From Vibrionales bacterium SWAT-3 (lineage in GTDB: Bacteria > Pseudomonadota > Gammaproteobacteria > Enterobacterales > Vibrionaceae): a stretch of DNA of 64,000 bases. The position numbers were made by a program, and so were the translations under genes. The stretch's first letter is position 1. Every line of letters begins with the position of its first letter. The stretch spans positions 1 to 64,000 of the forward strand of contig AAZW01000023.1 of assembly GCA_000169995.1 (NCBI GenBank). Direction: 5' to 3'. This document shows, piece after piece, positions 10,255-21,390 of this stretch. The notes beneath the pieces are model-generated. The model was not told where the DNA came from. It saw nothing but the letters and a program-made list of their open reading frames with translations, and made no database searches.

Positions 10255-10338
10255 ATCATTGCGTATTTCGGTGATTGCGATCGCTCGTTTCGGTTTATTC
10301 CGATCACTTGATCCTGCTCTATTTCTCTCTTCTTATTT

Positions 10339-11079
10339 TTACTCTAAGTGATCGGATTGCGCCAGTTTTCTCATTGACTCACCTCCCAGTTCTATTCGAT
10401 GACTATTGTGTACCAGCCTATCCATTAAAGCGTCTGCGACGGTGGCGTTGCCGATCATGTTGTACCACTCTTTTACAGGTAACTGGCTGATGACGATTGT
10501 GCTGCTGTTTTGGTAACGGTCTTCAAGCACTTCTAATAAGTGACCAGCATGCTCTTGAGTCAGTTTTTCCATTCCCCAGTCGTCGAGGATCAGTAAGGCT
10601 TTCTTAGCTAGCGATTGAAGCTGCTTTTGATAGCTGCCATCCAGACGACCTGCGGTCAGATCATCAAGCAAGCGGGTTAGTCGGTAGTATCTGACCGTGT
10701 GTTGTTGGTCGCAGGCACTGGTTGCCAGTGCGCAACCAAGATAGGTTTTGCCTGCACCTGTTGGGCCTGTGATCAAGATGTTCTGGTGCTTGTGCAGATA
10801 ACTGCCCGTCAGAAGTTCGCTCATCTGTTTGCGATTGAGATTTCGTCCTTCTTTATAGATGAGCTGGCTTGGCTGCGCATCCACTCTCAGCTTGGCTTGT
10901 CGTTTCAGGCGTTGGATTTTGGTTTGATTACGATTCAAGATTTCACTTTCCAGAAGTAGGCTTAGCCTTTCCTCGAAGTCCAGCTCTGCGTAGGTGCTCA
11001 GTTGTTCTTGTTGCTGCTCTAACGCTTTCACTGCATGGCTCAAGCGGAGGGTTTTGAGTTGTTCGTTCAGTGCGTTCAT
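10339..11079 (-). CDS. istB: IS21-family helper ATPase IstB
   Basis: IstB is the AAA+ helper that forms oligomers on target DNA and stimulates IstA transposase. The 246-residue protein has Walker A GPTGAGKT near 104-111 and Walker B LLILDDWG near 160-167, similar to DnaC/DnaA ATPases, plus an N-terminal helical IstB region. It starts 11 bases after the istA stop in the same operon. Length is normal for the family. Confidence 0.95.
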   Translation of the reverse strand: MNALNEQLKTLRLSHAVKALEQQQEQLSTYAELDFEERLSLLLESEILNRNQTKIQRLKRQAKLRVDAQPSQLIYKEGRNLNRKQMSELLTGSYLHKHQNILITGPTGAGKTYLGCALATSACDQQHTVRYYRLTRLLDDLTAGRLDGSYQKQLQSLAKKALLILDDWGMEKLTQEHAGHLLEVLEDRYQNSSTIVISQLPVKEWYNMIGNATVADALMDRLVHNSHRIELGGESMRKLAQSDHLE

Positions 11080-11090
11080 TTGTATTTCTC

Positions 11091-12623
11091 CTAGTGATAA
11101 CAGTTCGGGCCACGGACATTGCTATGAACAAGGTTCGGAGTGCTCGTGTTGTCTTTGCTCAGTTGTCCTTCACGACTGTTCTTCAGCAGATTGTTGATGA
11201 AGGTGTAGTTCGGTTTTGTCAGCATCAGCGCATCTTTACAGGCTTGCTCTAAGCGCGACTCGCCATGCGCTTTACTCAGATTGAGCAGCCCAAGGCAGGA
11301 GCGATACGACTGTTCTGGATGAGGCTTGGAGTTGAGCATCTTATTGACGACTTCTCGTGTAGCTGGGCCGATATTGGCTCCCCATTTGAGCAGGCGTCCA
11401 GGCGACCACTTCTGATGTTGATGATTACTCGGCATGTGCTCTGGTTGGGTGCTGTTTCCGCGCTCTCTTTGACTGCGTGGATGCTGGGCAACCAAGTTAC
11501 CTTGATGGTAGATCTGCACCAGACGGTTGGAGGCCTCCAGTTCGACATGGTGACCAACAAGTTGATGTGGCACCGAGTAGTAGTGGCGGCGATATTCGAT
11601 GTGATAATCAGGCCCAACTTTGGCTCGTTTGGTTTCGGTATACAGGTAACGCTGTTTGGGGAGGGGCTTTAACGCAGGCTTATCGAGTTTATCGAACAGC
11701 GCTTTACGACTTGCACCATACTGTTTCATCTCACGTTGATTTAAGTCGTTCATAAGCTCACGGATGGCGAGATTTAGTTCCTTGAAGGTATGGAAGGTTT
11801 GGTGTCGTAGCCGCATCATGATCCAGCGCTCCACTAAGAGCACGGCATTCTCGGCCTTGGCTTTGTCTTTTGGTTTGTAGGGGCGAGCTGGCATTACGGC
11901 AGTTTGATAGTGATTCGCCAGCTTCTGATAGCTGTCGTTAAGTCTTGGCTCATAACGAGTGGCTTTGGTAACCGCGCTACGCAGATTATCGGGAACCAAG
12001 AGCTGTGGTACGCCGCCGAAGTGCTCGAACGCATTTGCATGCGCCTCTAACCAGTAAGACTTACCTTGGCTCGGGAAGGCTTCAACATAGGTGTAATTGG
12101 ACGCGCCTAAGGTCGCGACGAACACTTCCGCTTCACGCACTTCTCCTGTGTCAGGATTGACCACCTGAAGCCTCGGCCCACAGTAGTCGATAAACAGCTT
12201 ATCACCCGCAACATGAAGCTGACGCATGCTGCGCTTTTGGGTTTTGAACCAGCGAGTGAAGTGCTCGCAGAACTGAGTGTAAGCGTAAGCTTGCTCTTGA
12301 TATTGCTCATGATATTCCTGCCAGAGCAGCATCTTCGTCATGCCTTTACGTCTGAGTTCGACTGCGTATTGAGTGAAGTCTGGCATGACTTTATCGCGAC
12401 AGGCTTTCTTGCCGTGATACAGCGCTTTCGTGAGATCAGCATCGCTGCAACTTTCGGGTAGAGGCCAGCCAAGTTGGCTTTGTTTAAAACGAGTAAGGAG
12501 TTCCGATATGGTGGACGGGCCGAGTTTCAGGCAAGAAGCGATACCACGATTGGAGAGACCGCAGTCGTACTTAAGGCGTAATACCTCTTTGATTTTGTTC
12601 ATTGGAGTTCTCTTTTTGGCCAT
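11091..12623 (-). CDS. istA: IS21-family transposase IstA
   Basis: IstA is the DDE transposase of the element. The 510-residue protein has an N-terminal helix-turn-helix (about 10-60, RGIASCLKLGPSTISELL), an integrase catalytic core (about 125-300) with DKLFIDYCG, LVPDNLRSAV and KAKAENAVL supplying the acidic triad, and a beta-barrel C-terminal region. It appears full length with no internal stop. Transcribed minus, first gene of istAB. Confidence 0.95.
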   Translation of the reverse strand: MAKKRTPMNKIKEVLRLKYDCGLSNRGIASCLKLGPSTISELLTRFKQSQLGWPLPESCSDADLTKALYHGKKACRDKVMPDFTQYAVELRRKGMTKMLLWQEYHEQYQEQAYAYTQFCEHFTRWFKTQKRSMRQLHVAGDKLFIDYCGPRLQVVNPDTGEVREAEVFVATLGASNYTYVEAFPSQGKSYWLEAHANAFEHFGGVPQLLVPDNLRSAVTKATRYEPRLNDSYQKLANHYQTAVMPARPYKPKDKAKAENAVLLVERWIMMRLRHQTFHTFKELNLAIRELMNDLNQREMKQYGASRKALFDKLDKPALKPLPKQRYLYTETKRAKVGPDYHIEYRRHYYSVPHQLVGHHVELEASNRLVQIYHQGNLVAQHPRSQRERGNSTQPEHMPSNHQHQKWSPGRLLKWGANIGPATREVVNKMLNSKPHPEQSYRSCLGLLNLSKAHGESRLEQACKDALMLTKPNYTFINNLLKNSREGQLSKDNTSTPNLVHSNVRGPNCYH

Positions 12624-12699
12624 TGTCGCTTCCTTACGTTCTTGTTTAAGAAGTAAAGAATAGCGAGCTATTGATTTAAAAGAGAAAAAGGAAGGATTT

Positions 12700-12853
12700 C
12701 GGGCATTCCGATCGCAGTTTTCGCTATTCCGATCACCGATTTCGGAGTTAGGTTAAAAGTGATCGGATCATCGCGGAATCAGTGATCGGTTTAAACCGAA
12801 ATGGGTGATCGGATAATCCCGAAATGACTGATCGGAATGCTCCGAAATATGCA
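12700..12853 (-). repeat. Right-end repeat array of the IS21 element
   Basis: Four related blocks begin at about 12761, 12783, 12806 and 12829, each with GATCGG, 5-8 variable bases, then CCGAAAT or a near form. Further inverted copies lie near 12710-12745. The left end has two inverted copies (10264-10312). They are probably transposase binding sites. Confidence 0.7.
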
Positions 12854-12933
12854 ATATCATTCCTTGAGCCAGATCAATTTTGACCGCATTATAATGAATG
12901 AATGCATTTAAAGACATTTATTTTTCTGAGGAT

Positions 12934-12963
12934 AAAAAAATGCCAGCTCAAGGCTGGCACTTT
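12934..12963 (-). terminator. Terminator of rraB
   Basis: Perfect 7-bp stem TGCCAGC/GCTGGCA, loop TCAAG, with a T-run on the minus strand (A-run at 12934-12940). Confidence 0.85.
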
Positions 12964-12979
12964 TCAAACTGGGAAGAAA

Positions 12980-13396
12980 TTACTCTTCGCCTTCATCATC
13001 TTCTTCAGGGTAGATAGCATCTTCACCTTCGCAGTAAGTGCCCCAACCGTCATAGATAATGTCGAATTTCTCTGCAAGGTTCACAAGCTTCTCAACTTGC
13101 GCATCGATCGCTTCTGCATCTAGAGCTGACTGCATAGTCGCATCACAACAAAGTAGCTTGTTGCCATCTTCGTCTTCTGTCTCTTCAGCTTCAAGTACTT
13201 CAAAACCCATTTTGAATGCTTCAACAACGGCTTTCTCAAGCACTTCGAAATCTTCAGCAAATAGGTGATGCTCGATATCGTATAGAGCTTCAGGATCGCT
13301 ACCATCTTCAATTAGTGCTTCAATGATGTCGCGAGTCTCTTCCTTTTGAAATTCAATTAATTCCGCTACTGATAGATATTCATCTTCGTGAGACAT
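12980..13396 (-). CDS. rraB: Ribonuclease E inhibitor RraB
   Basis: RraB binds RNase E and changes which transcripts the degradosome cleaves. The protein is 138 residues, the same length as E. coli RraB. It shares EETR.IIE.L.EDGSDP.ALY.IEHHL, LEKA.VEAFK.G.EV, IDAQVE.L..LAE.FD..YDGWGTY and a strongly acidic tail. It lies beside arginine catabolism genes, as in E. coli where yjgD is near argI. Divergent from arcA across a long intergenic region. Confidence 0.95.
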   Translation of the reverse strand: MSHEDEYLSVAELIEFQKEETRDIIEALIEDGSDPEALYDIEHHLFAEDFEVLEKAVVEAFKMGFEVLEAEETEDEDGNKLLCCDATMQSALDAEAIDAQVEKLVNLAEKFDIIYDGWGTYCEGEDAIYPEEDDEGEE

Positions 13397-13972
13397 GTGT
13401 CTGCTCCAGAGTGTTGACTATGAAAAGATCAAATTTGATTGCCACGAAATATGGCACGGATCGTCCAGAAAAGCCACCCAGATCAGGCCTAGAAAGATAA
13501 GTTTATCGCTAGATAGCAGAAGTAATATCAATTCAAAAGTGAAACCAGAATCACAGAAACAAATTTTCAACATTTTATTAACCGGTGACTATTTCAGCAT
13601 TTCGTCTCTAATGTCACTTTTGAGCATATTTAATAGAAATTGCGTGCTTAGTCATGGTGAATGCATACGCTGAACTGGTTTTGAGATGCATAAAACCTCA
13701 AGTTGCTTTCAAAAAATGCATAATAGTGAATAAAAAATCACTAATAATAAGCAAAATAGATTTCAGACAGAGCGCAGATTGAGCATAGATCCGCAAAAAT
13801 GTTGTTCCATGCCAAATGCACTCAATTGGAATTTAACACCTTATTTTCAACCAAAAATGGTTTTTAGTTTGGATATTTTCAAAAATACTTCACTTTTACA
13901 CGAACTTTAAAACTTGCATATTACGATCAAGCTTGTCATAAATAGACGCTGGATTAAAAGTAAGGATGCAAA
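13397..13972. promoter_or_regulatory. rraB-arcA divergent regulatory region with ArgR-like boxes
   Basis: This 576-bp region has no convincing gene. At 13725-13742 AGTGAATAAAAAATCACT matches the 18-bp ARG box consensus (wnTGAATwwwwATTCAnw) with one mismatch. Several TGCAT or TGAAT half-sites lie nearby at about 13656-13735, suggesting an ArgR-controlled arcA promoter. A Shine-Dalgarno TAAGGA precedes the arcA ATG. The rraB promoter must also be here but I cannot place it. Confidence 0.55.
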
Positions 13973-15193
13973 ATGAGTAAGCTGTACGTTGGCTCCGAAG
14001 TCGGTCAATTAAGACGAGTTCTCCTAAATCGACCTGAAAGAGCACTCACCCACCTCACCCCTTCTAACTGTCATGACCTTCTGTTTGATGATGTGTTGGC
14101 TGTGGAAGCTGCTGGTGAAGAACACGATGCCTTTGCAGAGACTCTACGTAATCAAGACGTAGAAGTACTGCTACTGCACGATTTATTGGTAGAGACGCTT
14201 GCCGTACCTCAAGCACGCGAATGGCTGCTAAACACTCAAATCTCAGATTTCCGTTATGGGCCTACCTTTGCTCGTGACTTAAGAAACTATCTTGCTCAAA
14301 TGGATAATGAGCATCTAGCGACAATCTTACTAGGTGGCTTGGCGTATTCAGAGCTTCCTATCAAATCATCATCGATGCTTCCTAAAATGCATCGCCCACT
14401 TGATTTCGTTATCGAGCCACTGCCTAACCACCTATTTACACGCGATACTTCGTGTTGGGTTTATGGCGGTGTGTCGCTAAACCCAATGATGAAGCCGGCA
14501 CGTCAACGTGAGACAAACCATCTACGCGCTATCTATCGCTGGCACCCAGTGTTTGCGGGGCAAGACTTCATTAAGTACTTTGGTGATGAGGACCTTCATT
14601 ACGACAACGCCAACATTGAAGGCGGCGATGTACTGGTTATTGGTAAAGGCGCGGTACTTATCGGTATTTCTGAGCGTACCAAACCACAAGGCGTTGAGAA
14701 CTTAGCGGCAAGCCTATTTAAGTCAGGGCAAGCAACCGAAGTGATCGCGATCGATCTACCAAAGCACCGTTCATGTATGCACCTTGATACGGTAATGACA
14801 CACATGGATATCGATACCTTCTCTGTGTATCCAGAAATCGTTCGTAAAGATTTAGACACATGGCGCCTAACACCAAAAGAGAATGGTGAGATGCGCGTAG
14901 AGAAAGCGGAAAACTACCTGTCAGCGATTGAAGGTGCGCTAGGTCTTGATCAGCTTAAGATCATCACAACAGGTGGTGACAACTACGAAGCTGAACGTGA
15001 GCAGTGGAATGACGCCAACAACGTACTGACAGTGAAACCGGGCACGGTTATCGGTTACGAGCGTAATGTTTACACCAACGAGAAGTACGACAAGGCAGGC
15101 ATCGAAGTTCTAACGATTCCAGGTAATGAACTGGGTCGTGGCCGTGGTGGCGCTCGTTGTATGAGCTGCCCTATCGAAAGAGACGGTATCTAA
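13973..15193 (+). CDS. arcA: Arginine deiminase ArcA
   Basis: ArcA converts arginine to citrulline and ammonia, the first step of the ADI pathway, which supplies ATP and acid resistance when oxygen is limiting. At 406 residues it is full length. Catalytic elements are visible: FTRDT (Asp), NIEGGDV (Glu), HLDTVMTH (His) and the C-terminal GGARCMSCP with nucleophile Cys396. argF follows for the second step. No carbamate kinase gene (arcC) is adjacent, so ATP recovery from carbamoyl phosphate must be encoded elsewhere. Confidence 0.97.
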   Translation: MSKLYVGSEVGQLRRVLLNRPERALTHLTPSNCHDLLFDDVLAVEAAGEEHDAFAETLRNQDVEVLLLHDLLVETLAVPQAREWLLNTQISDFRYGPTFARDLRNYLAQMDNEHLATILLGGLAYSELPIKSSSMLPKMHRPLDFVIEPLPNHLFTRDTSCWVYGGVSLNPMMKPARQRETNHLRAIYRWHPVFAGQDFIKYFGDEDLHYDNANIEGGDVLVIGKGAVLIGISERTKPQGVENLAASLFKSGQATEVIAIDLPKHRSCMHLDTVMTHMDIDTFSVYPEIVRKDLDTWRLTPKENGEMRVEKAENYLSAIEGALGLDQLKIITTGGDNYEAEREQWNDANNVLTVKPGTVIGYERNVYTNEKYDKAGIEVLTIPGNELGRGRGGARCMSCPIERDGI

Positions 15194-15233
15194 GCGGATA
15201 GCTCTATAGAGTAAAAATACAATCACTCAACTA

Positions 15234-15260
15234 GGCCAGTACCATTGTACTGGCCTTTTT
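15234..15260 (+). terminator. Terminator between arcA and argF
   Basis: Perfect 9-bp stem GGCCAGTAC/GTACTGGCC, loop CATT, then five T. argF therefore probably also has its own promoter in the AT-rich stretch 15262-15340. Confidence 0.9.
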
Positions 15261-15355
15261 CATGAAATAAATAAAATAAAATAAATATTCACAAATATAG
15301 CATTTTTATGTTTAACTAAGTTCTTCATTGATTCTATATACGCAAGGAGCGAAAG

Positions 15356-16357
15356 ATGGCCTTTAATCTTCGCAATCGTAACTTTCTAAAACTACTCGAC
15401 TTTACTCCTAAAGAGATTCAGTTTTTACTCGACCTGTCAGCTGATCTAAAAAAAGCTAAGTATGCAGGTACTGAGCAAAAGAAGCTTACTGGTAAAAACA
15501 TCGCTTTGATCTTTGAAAAGGCATCAACACGAACTCGATGTGCGTTTGAAGTCGCCGCTTTTGATCAAGGCGCTCAAGTGTCTTACTTGGGTCCTTCGGG
15601 CTCTCAGATCGGTCAAAAAGAATCAATGAAAGATACTGCACGCGTATTAGGCCGTATGTACGATGGCATCGAGTACCGTGGCTTTGGTCAGAGCATCGTC
15701 GAAGACCTTGGCGCTTATGCTGGTGTTCCAGTTTGGAATGGCCTTACTGATGAATTTCACCCAACTCAGATCTTGGCTGACTTCCTGACCATGATCGAAC
15801 ATGGTCGCGGTAAACAGCTGCATCAAATCAGCTTTGCTTACCTGGGTGATGCTCGTAACAATATGGGTAACTCTCTATTAGTAGGAGCTGCCAAGATGGG
15901 CATGGATATTCGTCTTGTCGCTCCAAAAGCCTTCTGGCCAGAAGACCAGCTTGTCGAAGAGTGCCAAGCTATCGCGCAAAGTACCGGCGCTAAAATCACA
16001 CTGACTGAAGACGTGGCTGAAGGCGTAAAAGGCTGTGACTTCCTCTACACCGATGTTTGGGTATCGATGGGCGAAGCACCAGAAGCTTGGGATGAACGTG
16101 TGGCAGTGATGAAGCCATATCAAGTGAACATGGATGTGATTAAGCTGACGGGCAACCCTCAAGTCAAATTCATGCACTGCTTACCCGCTTTCCACAATAA
16201 TGAGACCGTCATCGGTCAGCAAGTGGCTGACAAATATGGGATGAACGGTTTGGAAGTGACGGATGAAGTGTTTGAATCGGACTACTCTATTGTGTTTGAT
16301 GAAGCAGAAAATCGCATGCACACCATCAAAGCTGTTATGGTCGCAACACTCGGTTAA
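15356..16357 (+). CDS. argF: Ornithine carbamoyltransferase
   Basis: This enzyme interconverts ornithine plus carbamoyl phosphate and citrulline. It is 333 residues with the carbamoyl phosphate motif STRTR, the HPTQ motif, DARNNMGNS and the ornithine loop HCLPAFH. Position after arcA suggests it can serve the catabolic ADI pathway, while sequence similarity to E. coli ArgF/ArgI fits the anabolic role too; sequence alone does not decide (arcB would be the alternative name). ATG 15356 has a good AAGGAG site. Confidence 0.93.
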   Translation: MAFNLRNRNFLKLLDFTPKEIQFLLDLSADLKKAKYAGTEQKKLTGKNIALIFEKASTRTRCAFEVAAFDQGAQVSYLGPSGSQIGQKESMKDTARVLGRMYDGIEYRGFGQSIVEDLGAYAGVPVWNGLTDEFHPTQILADFLTMIEHGRGKQLHQISFAYLGDARNNMGNSLLVGAAKMGMDIRLVAPKAFWPEDQLVEECQAIAQSTGAKITLTEDVAEGVKGCDFLYTDVWVSMGEAPEAWDERVAVMKPYQVNMDVIKLTGNPQVKFMHCLPAFHNNETVIGQQVADKYGMNGLEVTDEVFESDYSIVFDEAENRMHTIKAVMVATLG

Positions 16358-16397
16358 TTGAGAATAGTGAAAGTAAAAAAAAGCTTGATGTAATCGC

Positions 16398-16425
16398 TTG
16401 CGCTCACAAATTGAAAGCGTATAAT
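16398..16425 (+). promoter_or_regulatory. Putative promoter of the pyrL-pyrBI operon
   Basis: TTGCGC at 16398-16403 and a perfect TATAAT at 16420-16425 are spaced 16 bp apart, about 30 bp upstream of the leader ORF. Confidence 0.7.
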
Positions 16426-16454
16426 TCTCGGCAATTTGTCTGAGAGTAGTGAAA

Positions 16455-16568
16455 ATGACGCCAACCAATATTGTGATCACACATAATAAGATTGTGAAAA
16501 CACCTAATATTGCTCGCAAGCTAGCATGCTTGCCAGGCGGTCTATTCTGCTTTTCAGCACTTTTTTAA
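16455..16568 (+). CDS. pyrL: pyrBI leader peptide (PyrL), 37 residues
   Basis: A small [15 protein letters not shown]... ending [10 protein letters not shown], lies between the promoter and the pyrB attenuator. Its stop codon ends where the terminator stem begins. Several T-rich stretches in its last third can act as UTP-sensitive pause sites. In E. coli, slow transcription at low UTP keeps the ribosome close to RNA polymerase and blocks the terminator; the arrangement here is the same, though the peptide sequence is not conserved. Confidence 0.8.
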   Translation: MTPTNIVITHNKIVKTPNIARKLACLPGGLFCFSALF

Positions 16569-16594
16569 AGCCTCCCATTACGGGGGGCTTTTTT
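16568..16594 (+). terminator. pyrBI attenuator
   Basis: Stem AAGCCTCCC/GGGGGGCTT with loop ATTAC and six T, between the leader peptide and pyrB, 33 bases before the pyrB start. Confidence 0.88.
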
Positions 16595-16626
16595 GTGGCC
16601 AATACATTATTGTGGGGAAGAAGATC

Positions 16627-17556
16627 ATGGCGAATTCGCTCTATCAAAAGCACATCATCTCAATTCCAGAGCTTTCTCGTGAAGAGCTAGAATTAATTGT
16701 TCAAACGGCTGGTCAGCTTAAAGCAGAACCAAACCCAGAACTTATCAAGAACAAAGTTGTGGCTAGCTGCTTCTTCGAACCTTCAACACGAACTCGTCTC
16801 TCTTTTGAAACTGCGATTCAACGCATCGGTGGTGATGTGATTGGTTTCGACAGCGGCGGTAACACCTCACTGGCGAAAAAGGGCGAAACGCTAGCAGACT
16901 CTGTACAGGTTATCTCTTCATACGTTGATGCTTACGTAATGCGTCACCCTCAAGAAGGTGCTGCGCGCCTAGCATCAGAGTTCTCTAATGGTGTCCCAGT
17001 AATCAACGCTGGTGATGGTGCTAACCAACATCCAACACAGACTCTGCTTGATCTGTTCTCTATCGCAGAGACACAAGGCCGCCTAGATAACCTTAACGTG
17101 GCGTTCGTTGGTGACCTTAAATACGGCCGCACGGTTCACTCTCTCACTCAAGCATTGGCTAAATTCGATAACATCTGTTTCTACTTTGTAGCGCCAGAAG
17201 CATTGGCTATGCCTGATTACATCTGTGAAGAGCTTGATGAAGCTGGCATCAAGTACCAACTACTGACCGACATGGAAGATGTGATTCCTGAGCTGGATGT
17301 TCTATACATGACTCGCGTGCAGAAAGAACGCTTTGATGAGTCGGAATACGCACACATTAAGTCAGCCTACATCCTAACGGCTGCACTATTAGAAAATGCA
17401 CGTGATAACTTGAAGGTACTGCACCCACTTCCTCGCGTTGATGAAATCACTGTCGATGTCGATAAAACACCTTACGCTTACTACTTCCAGCAAGCTGAAA
17501 ATGGTGTTTACGCACGTGAAGCATTACTAGCCCTTGTTCTTAACGAAACGCTGTAG
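16627..17556 (+). CDS. pyrB: Aspartate carbamoyltransferase catalytic chain PyrB
   Basis: PyrB condenses aspartate with carbamoyl phosphate in the first committed step of pyrimidine synthesis. I chose ATG 16627 ([13 protein letters not shown], 309 residues), matching E. coli; an upstream in-frame GTG at 16612 lies in the GGGGAAG ribosome site. Motifs: STRTR, the QHPTQT loop, [17 protein letters not shown] near 266. It forms the c6r6 holoenzyme with PyrI, encoded 12 bases downstream. Confidence 0.97.
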   Translation: MANSLYQKHIISIPELSREELELIVQTAGQLKAEPNPELIKNKVVASCFFEPSTRTRLSFETAIQRIGGDVIGFDSGGNTSLAKKGETLADSVQVISSYVDAYVMRHPQEGAARLASEFSNGVPVINAGDGANQHPTQTLLDLFSIAETQGRLDNLNVAFVGDLKYGRTVHSLTQALAKFDNICFYFVAPEALAMPDYICEELDEAGIKYQLLTDMEDVIPELDVLYMTRVQKERFDESEYAHIKSAYILTAALLENARDNLKVLHPLPRVDEITVDVDKTPYAYYFQQAENGVYAREALLALVLNETL

Positions 17557-17568
17557 AGGAGAGAGACC

Positions 17569-18030
17569 ATGTCTAAAGAGACTCAATTAAAAGTTGAAGC
17601 AATCAAGAACGGTACCGTTATCGACCATATCCCAGCAAACATCGGGATCAAGGTGCTAAAACTGTTTGATATGCACAACTCTCATCAGCGTGTCACTATT
17701 GGTTTGAACCTGCCTTCTTCAGCACTTGGCGGCAAAGACTTACTTAAAATTGAGAATGTGTTTATCACTGAAGAGCAAGCAAACAAGTTAGCACTTTACG
17801 CACCTCACGCGACGGTAAACCAAATCGAAGATTACGAAGTGGTTAAGAAGCTAGCGCTTGAACTACCTGAGCAGATCAACGATGTGTTTGAGTGTCCAAA
17901 CACCAACTGCATTACTCACAACGAGCCGGTTGAGAGCAGCTTTAAGATCTTTGAGAAGAATGAAGATATTCGCCTGAAATGTAAGTACTGCGAAAAAGTC
18001 TTCTCTCGCGAGATCGTGACAGAAAGATAA
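17569..18030 (+). CDS. pyrI: Aspartate carbamoyltransferase regulatory chain PyrI
   Basis: PyrI binds CTP, UTP and ATP and controls PyrB allosterically. At 153 residues it equals E. coli length. The N-terminal allosteric domain includes [18 protein letters not shown]. The C-terminal zinc domain has four cysteines, CPNTNC and CKYC. SD GAGGAGAGA precedes the ATG. Last gene of the operon, followed by a terminator. Confidence 0.97.
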   Translation: MSKETQLKVEAIKNGTVIDHIPANIGIKVLKLFDMHNSHQRVTIGLNLPSSALGGKDLLKIENVFITEEQANKLALYAPHATVNQIEDYEVVKKLALELPEQINDVFECPNTNCITHNEPVESSFKIFEKNEDIRLKCKYCEKVFSREIVTER

Positions 18031-18066
18031 GCTTCGCGTAGCACGTGATTAATGTAAAAACTATGA

Positions 18067-18093
18067 AATACCTCGCCTGTGCGGGGTATTTTG
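18067..18093 (+). terminator. Terminator after pyrI
   Basis: Stem AATACCTCGC/GCGGGGTATT with loop CTGT and short T-run. Confidence 0.8.
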
Positions 18094-18164
18094 CGCTTTA
18101 CCTAGCCACGGTTTGTAGGCACACTGAAAAACGATTTTTATCTAATAACTGATGGAATAAACCA

Positions 18165-18554
18165 ATGACAAAAGTACTTCACACAGAATCGGCTCCAGCT
18201 GCAATCGGCCCATACGTACAAGGCGTTGACCTTGGCAACATGGTACTGACTTCTGGTCAAATCCCAGTAAACCCAGCAACTGGTGAAGTATCTGCTGATA
18301 TCGCAGAGCAAGCACGCCAATCTCTAGACAACGTTAAAGCGGTTGTAGAAGCTTCTGGCCTGACTGTAAAAGACATCGTTAAGCTAACTGTATTCGTTAA
18401 AGACCTAAACGACTTCGGCACAGTAAACGAAGTTTACGGTAAATTCTTTGATGAGCACGGCGTTGCAAACTACCCTGCACGTTCATGTGTTGAAGTAGCT
18501 CGTCTACCAAAAGATGTTGGTATCGAGATCGAAGCTATTGCAGTTCGCAAATAG
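18165..18554 (+). CDS. ridA: 2-iminobutanoate/2-iminopropanoate deaminase RidA
   Basis: RidA hydrolyses reactive imine/enamine intermediates made by PLP enzymes, protecting the cell from 2-aminoacrylate. At 129 residues it is standard for the YjgF/YER057c family, with the C-terminal signature NYPARSCVEVARLPKD.. IE.EAIA; Arg106 is the expected substrate-binding residue. The order pyrI-ridA is also found in E. coli. It has its own terminator. Confidence 0.96.
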   Translation: MTKVLHTESAPAAIGPYVQGVDLGNMVLTSGQIPVNPATGEVSADIAEQARQSLDNVKAVVEASGLTVKDIVKLTVFVKDLNDFGTVNEVYGKFFDEHGVANYPARSCVEVARLPKDVGIEIEAIAVRK

Positions 18555-18607
18555 GCTTCACTCTATTTAGTCAGAGGCTTAGTGCTGAACTAAGCACTGG
18601 TGGATAC

Positions 18608-18638
18608 AAAAAAGGTTGCCAACTAGGCAACCTTTTTT
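18608..18638. terminator. Bidirectional terminator between ridA and plsC
   Basis: Perfect stem AAAAGGTTGCC/GGCAACCTTTT, loop AACTA, flanked by A-run and T-run; serves both convergent genes. Confidence 0.92.
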
Positions 18639-18661
18639 ATTATTCGTTTTCTGCGTTTAAG

Positions 18662-19387
18662 CTACTTTTTATTAAGCTCAATCACTTCTTTGTCTAGCTC
18701 TTCCAACTTAGCCGCCATCTGTTCACGAGTTAGATTTGCTAATTCACGAACGTTCGACTTGTCGTAGCCTTCAGTATTAATTGGGTCTAGCATTTCCACA
18801 ATCACGTGGCCATTGTTCCAACGGTTCAGCTTAACGCCACCTGTAGAGCTACACACGATAGGGATAATTGGTAAGCCAGCGCCAATCGCAGCATGGAAAG
18901 CACCAGTTTTAAATGGTAACAGACCACGACCTCGTGAACGCGTTCCTTCAGGGAACATCCATACCGAAACATCACTGTCTTTCAGGTTATCGACTACTTG
19001 ATCGATCGTACCAAACGCTTTACTGCGATTTGCACGGTCAATTAGGATATTCCCCGTCAACCAGTAAAGCTGACCAAACAGAGGCATCCACGCTAGGCTT
19101 TTCTTACCAACCGTTACCACTTTAGGTGTCACAGCCGATGATACCGTGAACAGGTCCCAGTTATTCTGATGGTTCGCAACATAAACATGTTGGCCACGAG
19201 AGTAAGCATCTTCAGGGATACGTAGCTCTAACTTGATACCAAACACTTTCGACATACGACCGAAGTAACGACCAAAGGTAAATACGTGCTTCGGGTTACG
19301 TGGGCTAAGTAAACAGTAGCCACAGCCAAATACAAACATAAGAATCGCAAAGATCGCCAATGCGAAAATACGTAATATTGCTATCAT
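18662..19387 (-). CDS. plsC: 1-acyl-sn-glycerol-3-phosphate acyltransferase PlsC
   Basis: PlsC adds the second acyl chain to lysophosphatidate to give phosphatidate at the inner membrane. ATG 19387 (MIAILRIFAL, 241 residues) matches E. coli PlsC and has a GAGGA site; a longer in-frame ORF to 19465 is probably not used. It has an N-terminal membrane helix, the catalytic HxxxxD as NHQNNWD near 73-79, and acyl-acceptor motif FPEGTRSRG near 146-154. Single gene between terminators. Confidence 0.95.
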   Translation of the reverse strand: MIAILRIFALAIFAILMFVFGCGYCLLSPRNPKHVFTFGRYFGRMSKVFGIKLELRIPEDAYSRGQHVYVANHQNNWDLFTVSSAVTPKVVTVGKKSLAWMPLFGQLYWLTGNILIDRANRSKAFGTIDQVVDNLKDSDVSVWMFPEGTRSRGRGLLPFKTGAFHAAIGAGLPIIPIVCSSTGGVKLNRWNNGHVIVEMLDPINTEGYDKSNVRELANLTREQMAAKLEELDKEVIELNKK

Positions 19388-19470
19388 TTTGTTCCTCACA
19401 ACCGCAGAGTTCACCCACCTATTCACTTTAAAATAAATAAACAGATTCACTTGCGGTAAATACAACTATA

Positions 19471-19498
19471 AAAAAGCCGAAACCAAGGTTCCGACTTT
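19471..19498 (-). terminator. Terminator of the mla-murA operon
   Basis: Imperfect stem AAAAGCCGAAACC/GGTTCCGACTTTT just beyond the murA stop on the minus strand. Confidence 0.75.
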
Positions 19499-19539
19499 TC
19501 TGTTTTCATTTTACTGATTCATGAATTTACTAACCTAAG

Positions 19540-21068
<1,529 letters not shown>

Positions 21069-21081
21069 AAATAGCTCCTGC

Positions 21082-21390
21082 CTAATTTTTTATGTGTTCT
21101 GCCATCATTGGCTGGATATTGCTCAATTGGAACAACGTTCGTAATTGTTCTGGCACGAAACTGAGCATTATATGACAGTTTTGATTTTTTGCATGCTCTA
21201 ATAAGTGAATTAGCATCACCATTCCTGCTGAATCGACTCGATTTATATGGCTAAGGTCAATTTCAACGCTCGATTCCGTTATTTGCCACTTTTCCAATAT
21301 ACGCCAGATTGCAGGAACAGTGTCTCGGTCGATATCTCCGAGAAGCTGATACTCTTTAGAGCTTAGCGCTTGCCATTGAGATTGGCTCAT
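21082..21390 (-). CDS. mlaB: Phospholipid transport STAS protein MlaB
   Basis: MlaB is the cytoplasmic STAS-domain subunit that stabilises the MlaF ATPase of the MlaFEDB complex. At 102 residues it has the STAS core [23 protein letters not shown]; the Asp-Ser-Ala-Gly loop is near 53-56. The start codon overlaps the mlaC stop by one base, indicating translational coupling. Confidence 0.92.
   Translation of the reverse strand: MSQSQWQALSSKEYQLLGDIDRDTVPAIWRILEKWQITESSVEIDLSHINRVDSAGMVMLIHLLEHAKNQNCHIMLSFVPEQLRTLFQLSNIQPMMAEHIKN

Larger units (their letters stand above)
10260..12853 (-). mobile_element. IS21-family insertion sequence (istA-istB), complete
   Basis: The element is 2594 bp, with ends TGCGTATTTCGG and CCGAAATATGCA, flanked by a 7-bp direct repeat ATATCAT at 10253-10259 and 12854-12860 (8 bp is possible if the next T is counted). 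Several related sub-repeats of the type GATCGG-N6-8-CCGAAAT lie inside each end, as expected for IS21 transposase binding sites. Both ORFs are intact, so it may be active. It is inserted between the ribosome-binding site and start codon of the GH2-like gene. Confidence 0.93.

Noticed and set aside
13395..13673. 92-codon plus-strand ORF between rraB and arcA
   Set aside because: No ribosome site and no family resemblance; overlaps the rraB promoter region.
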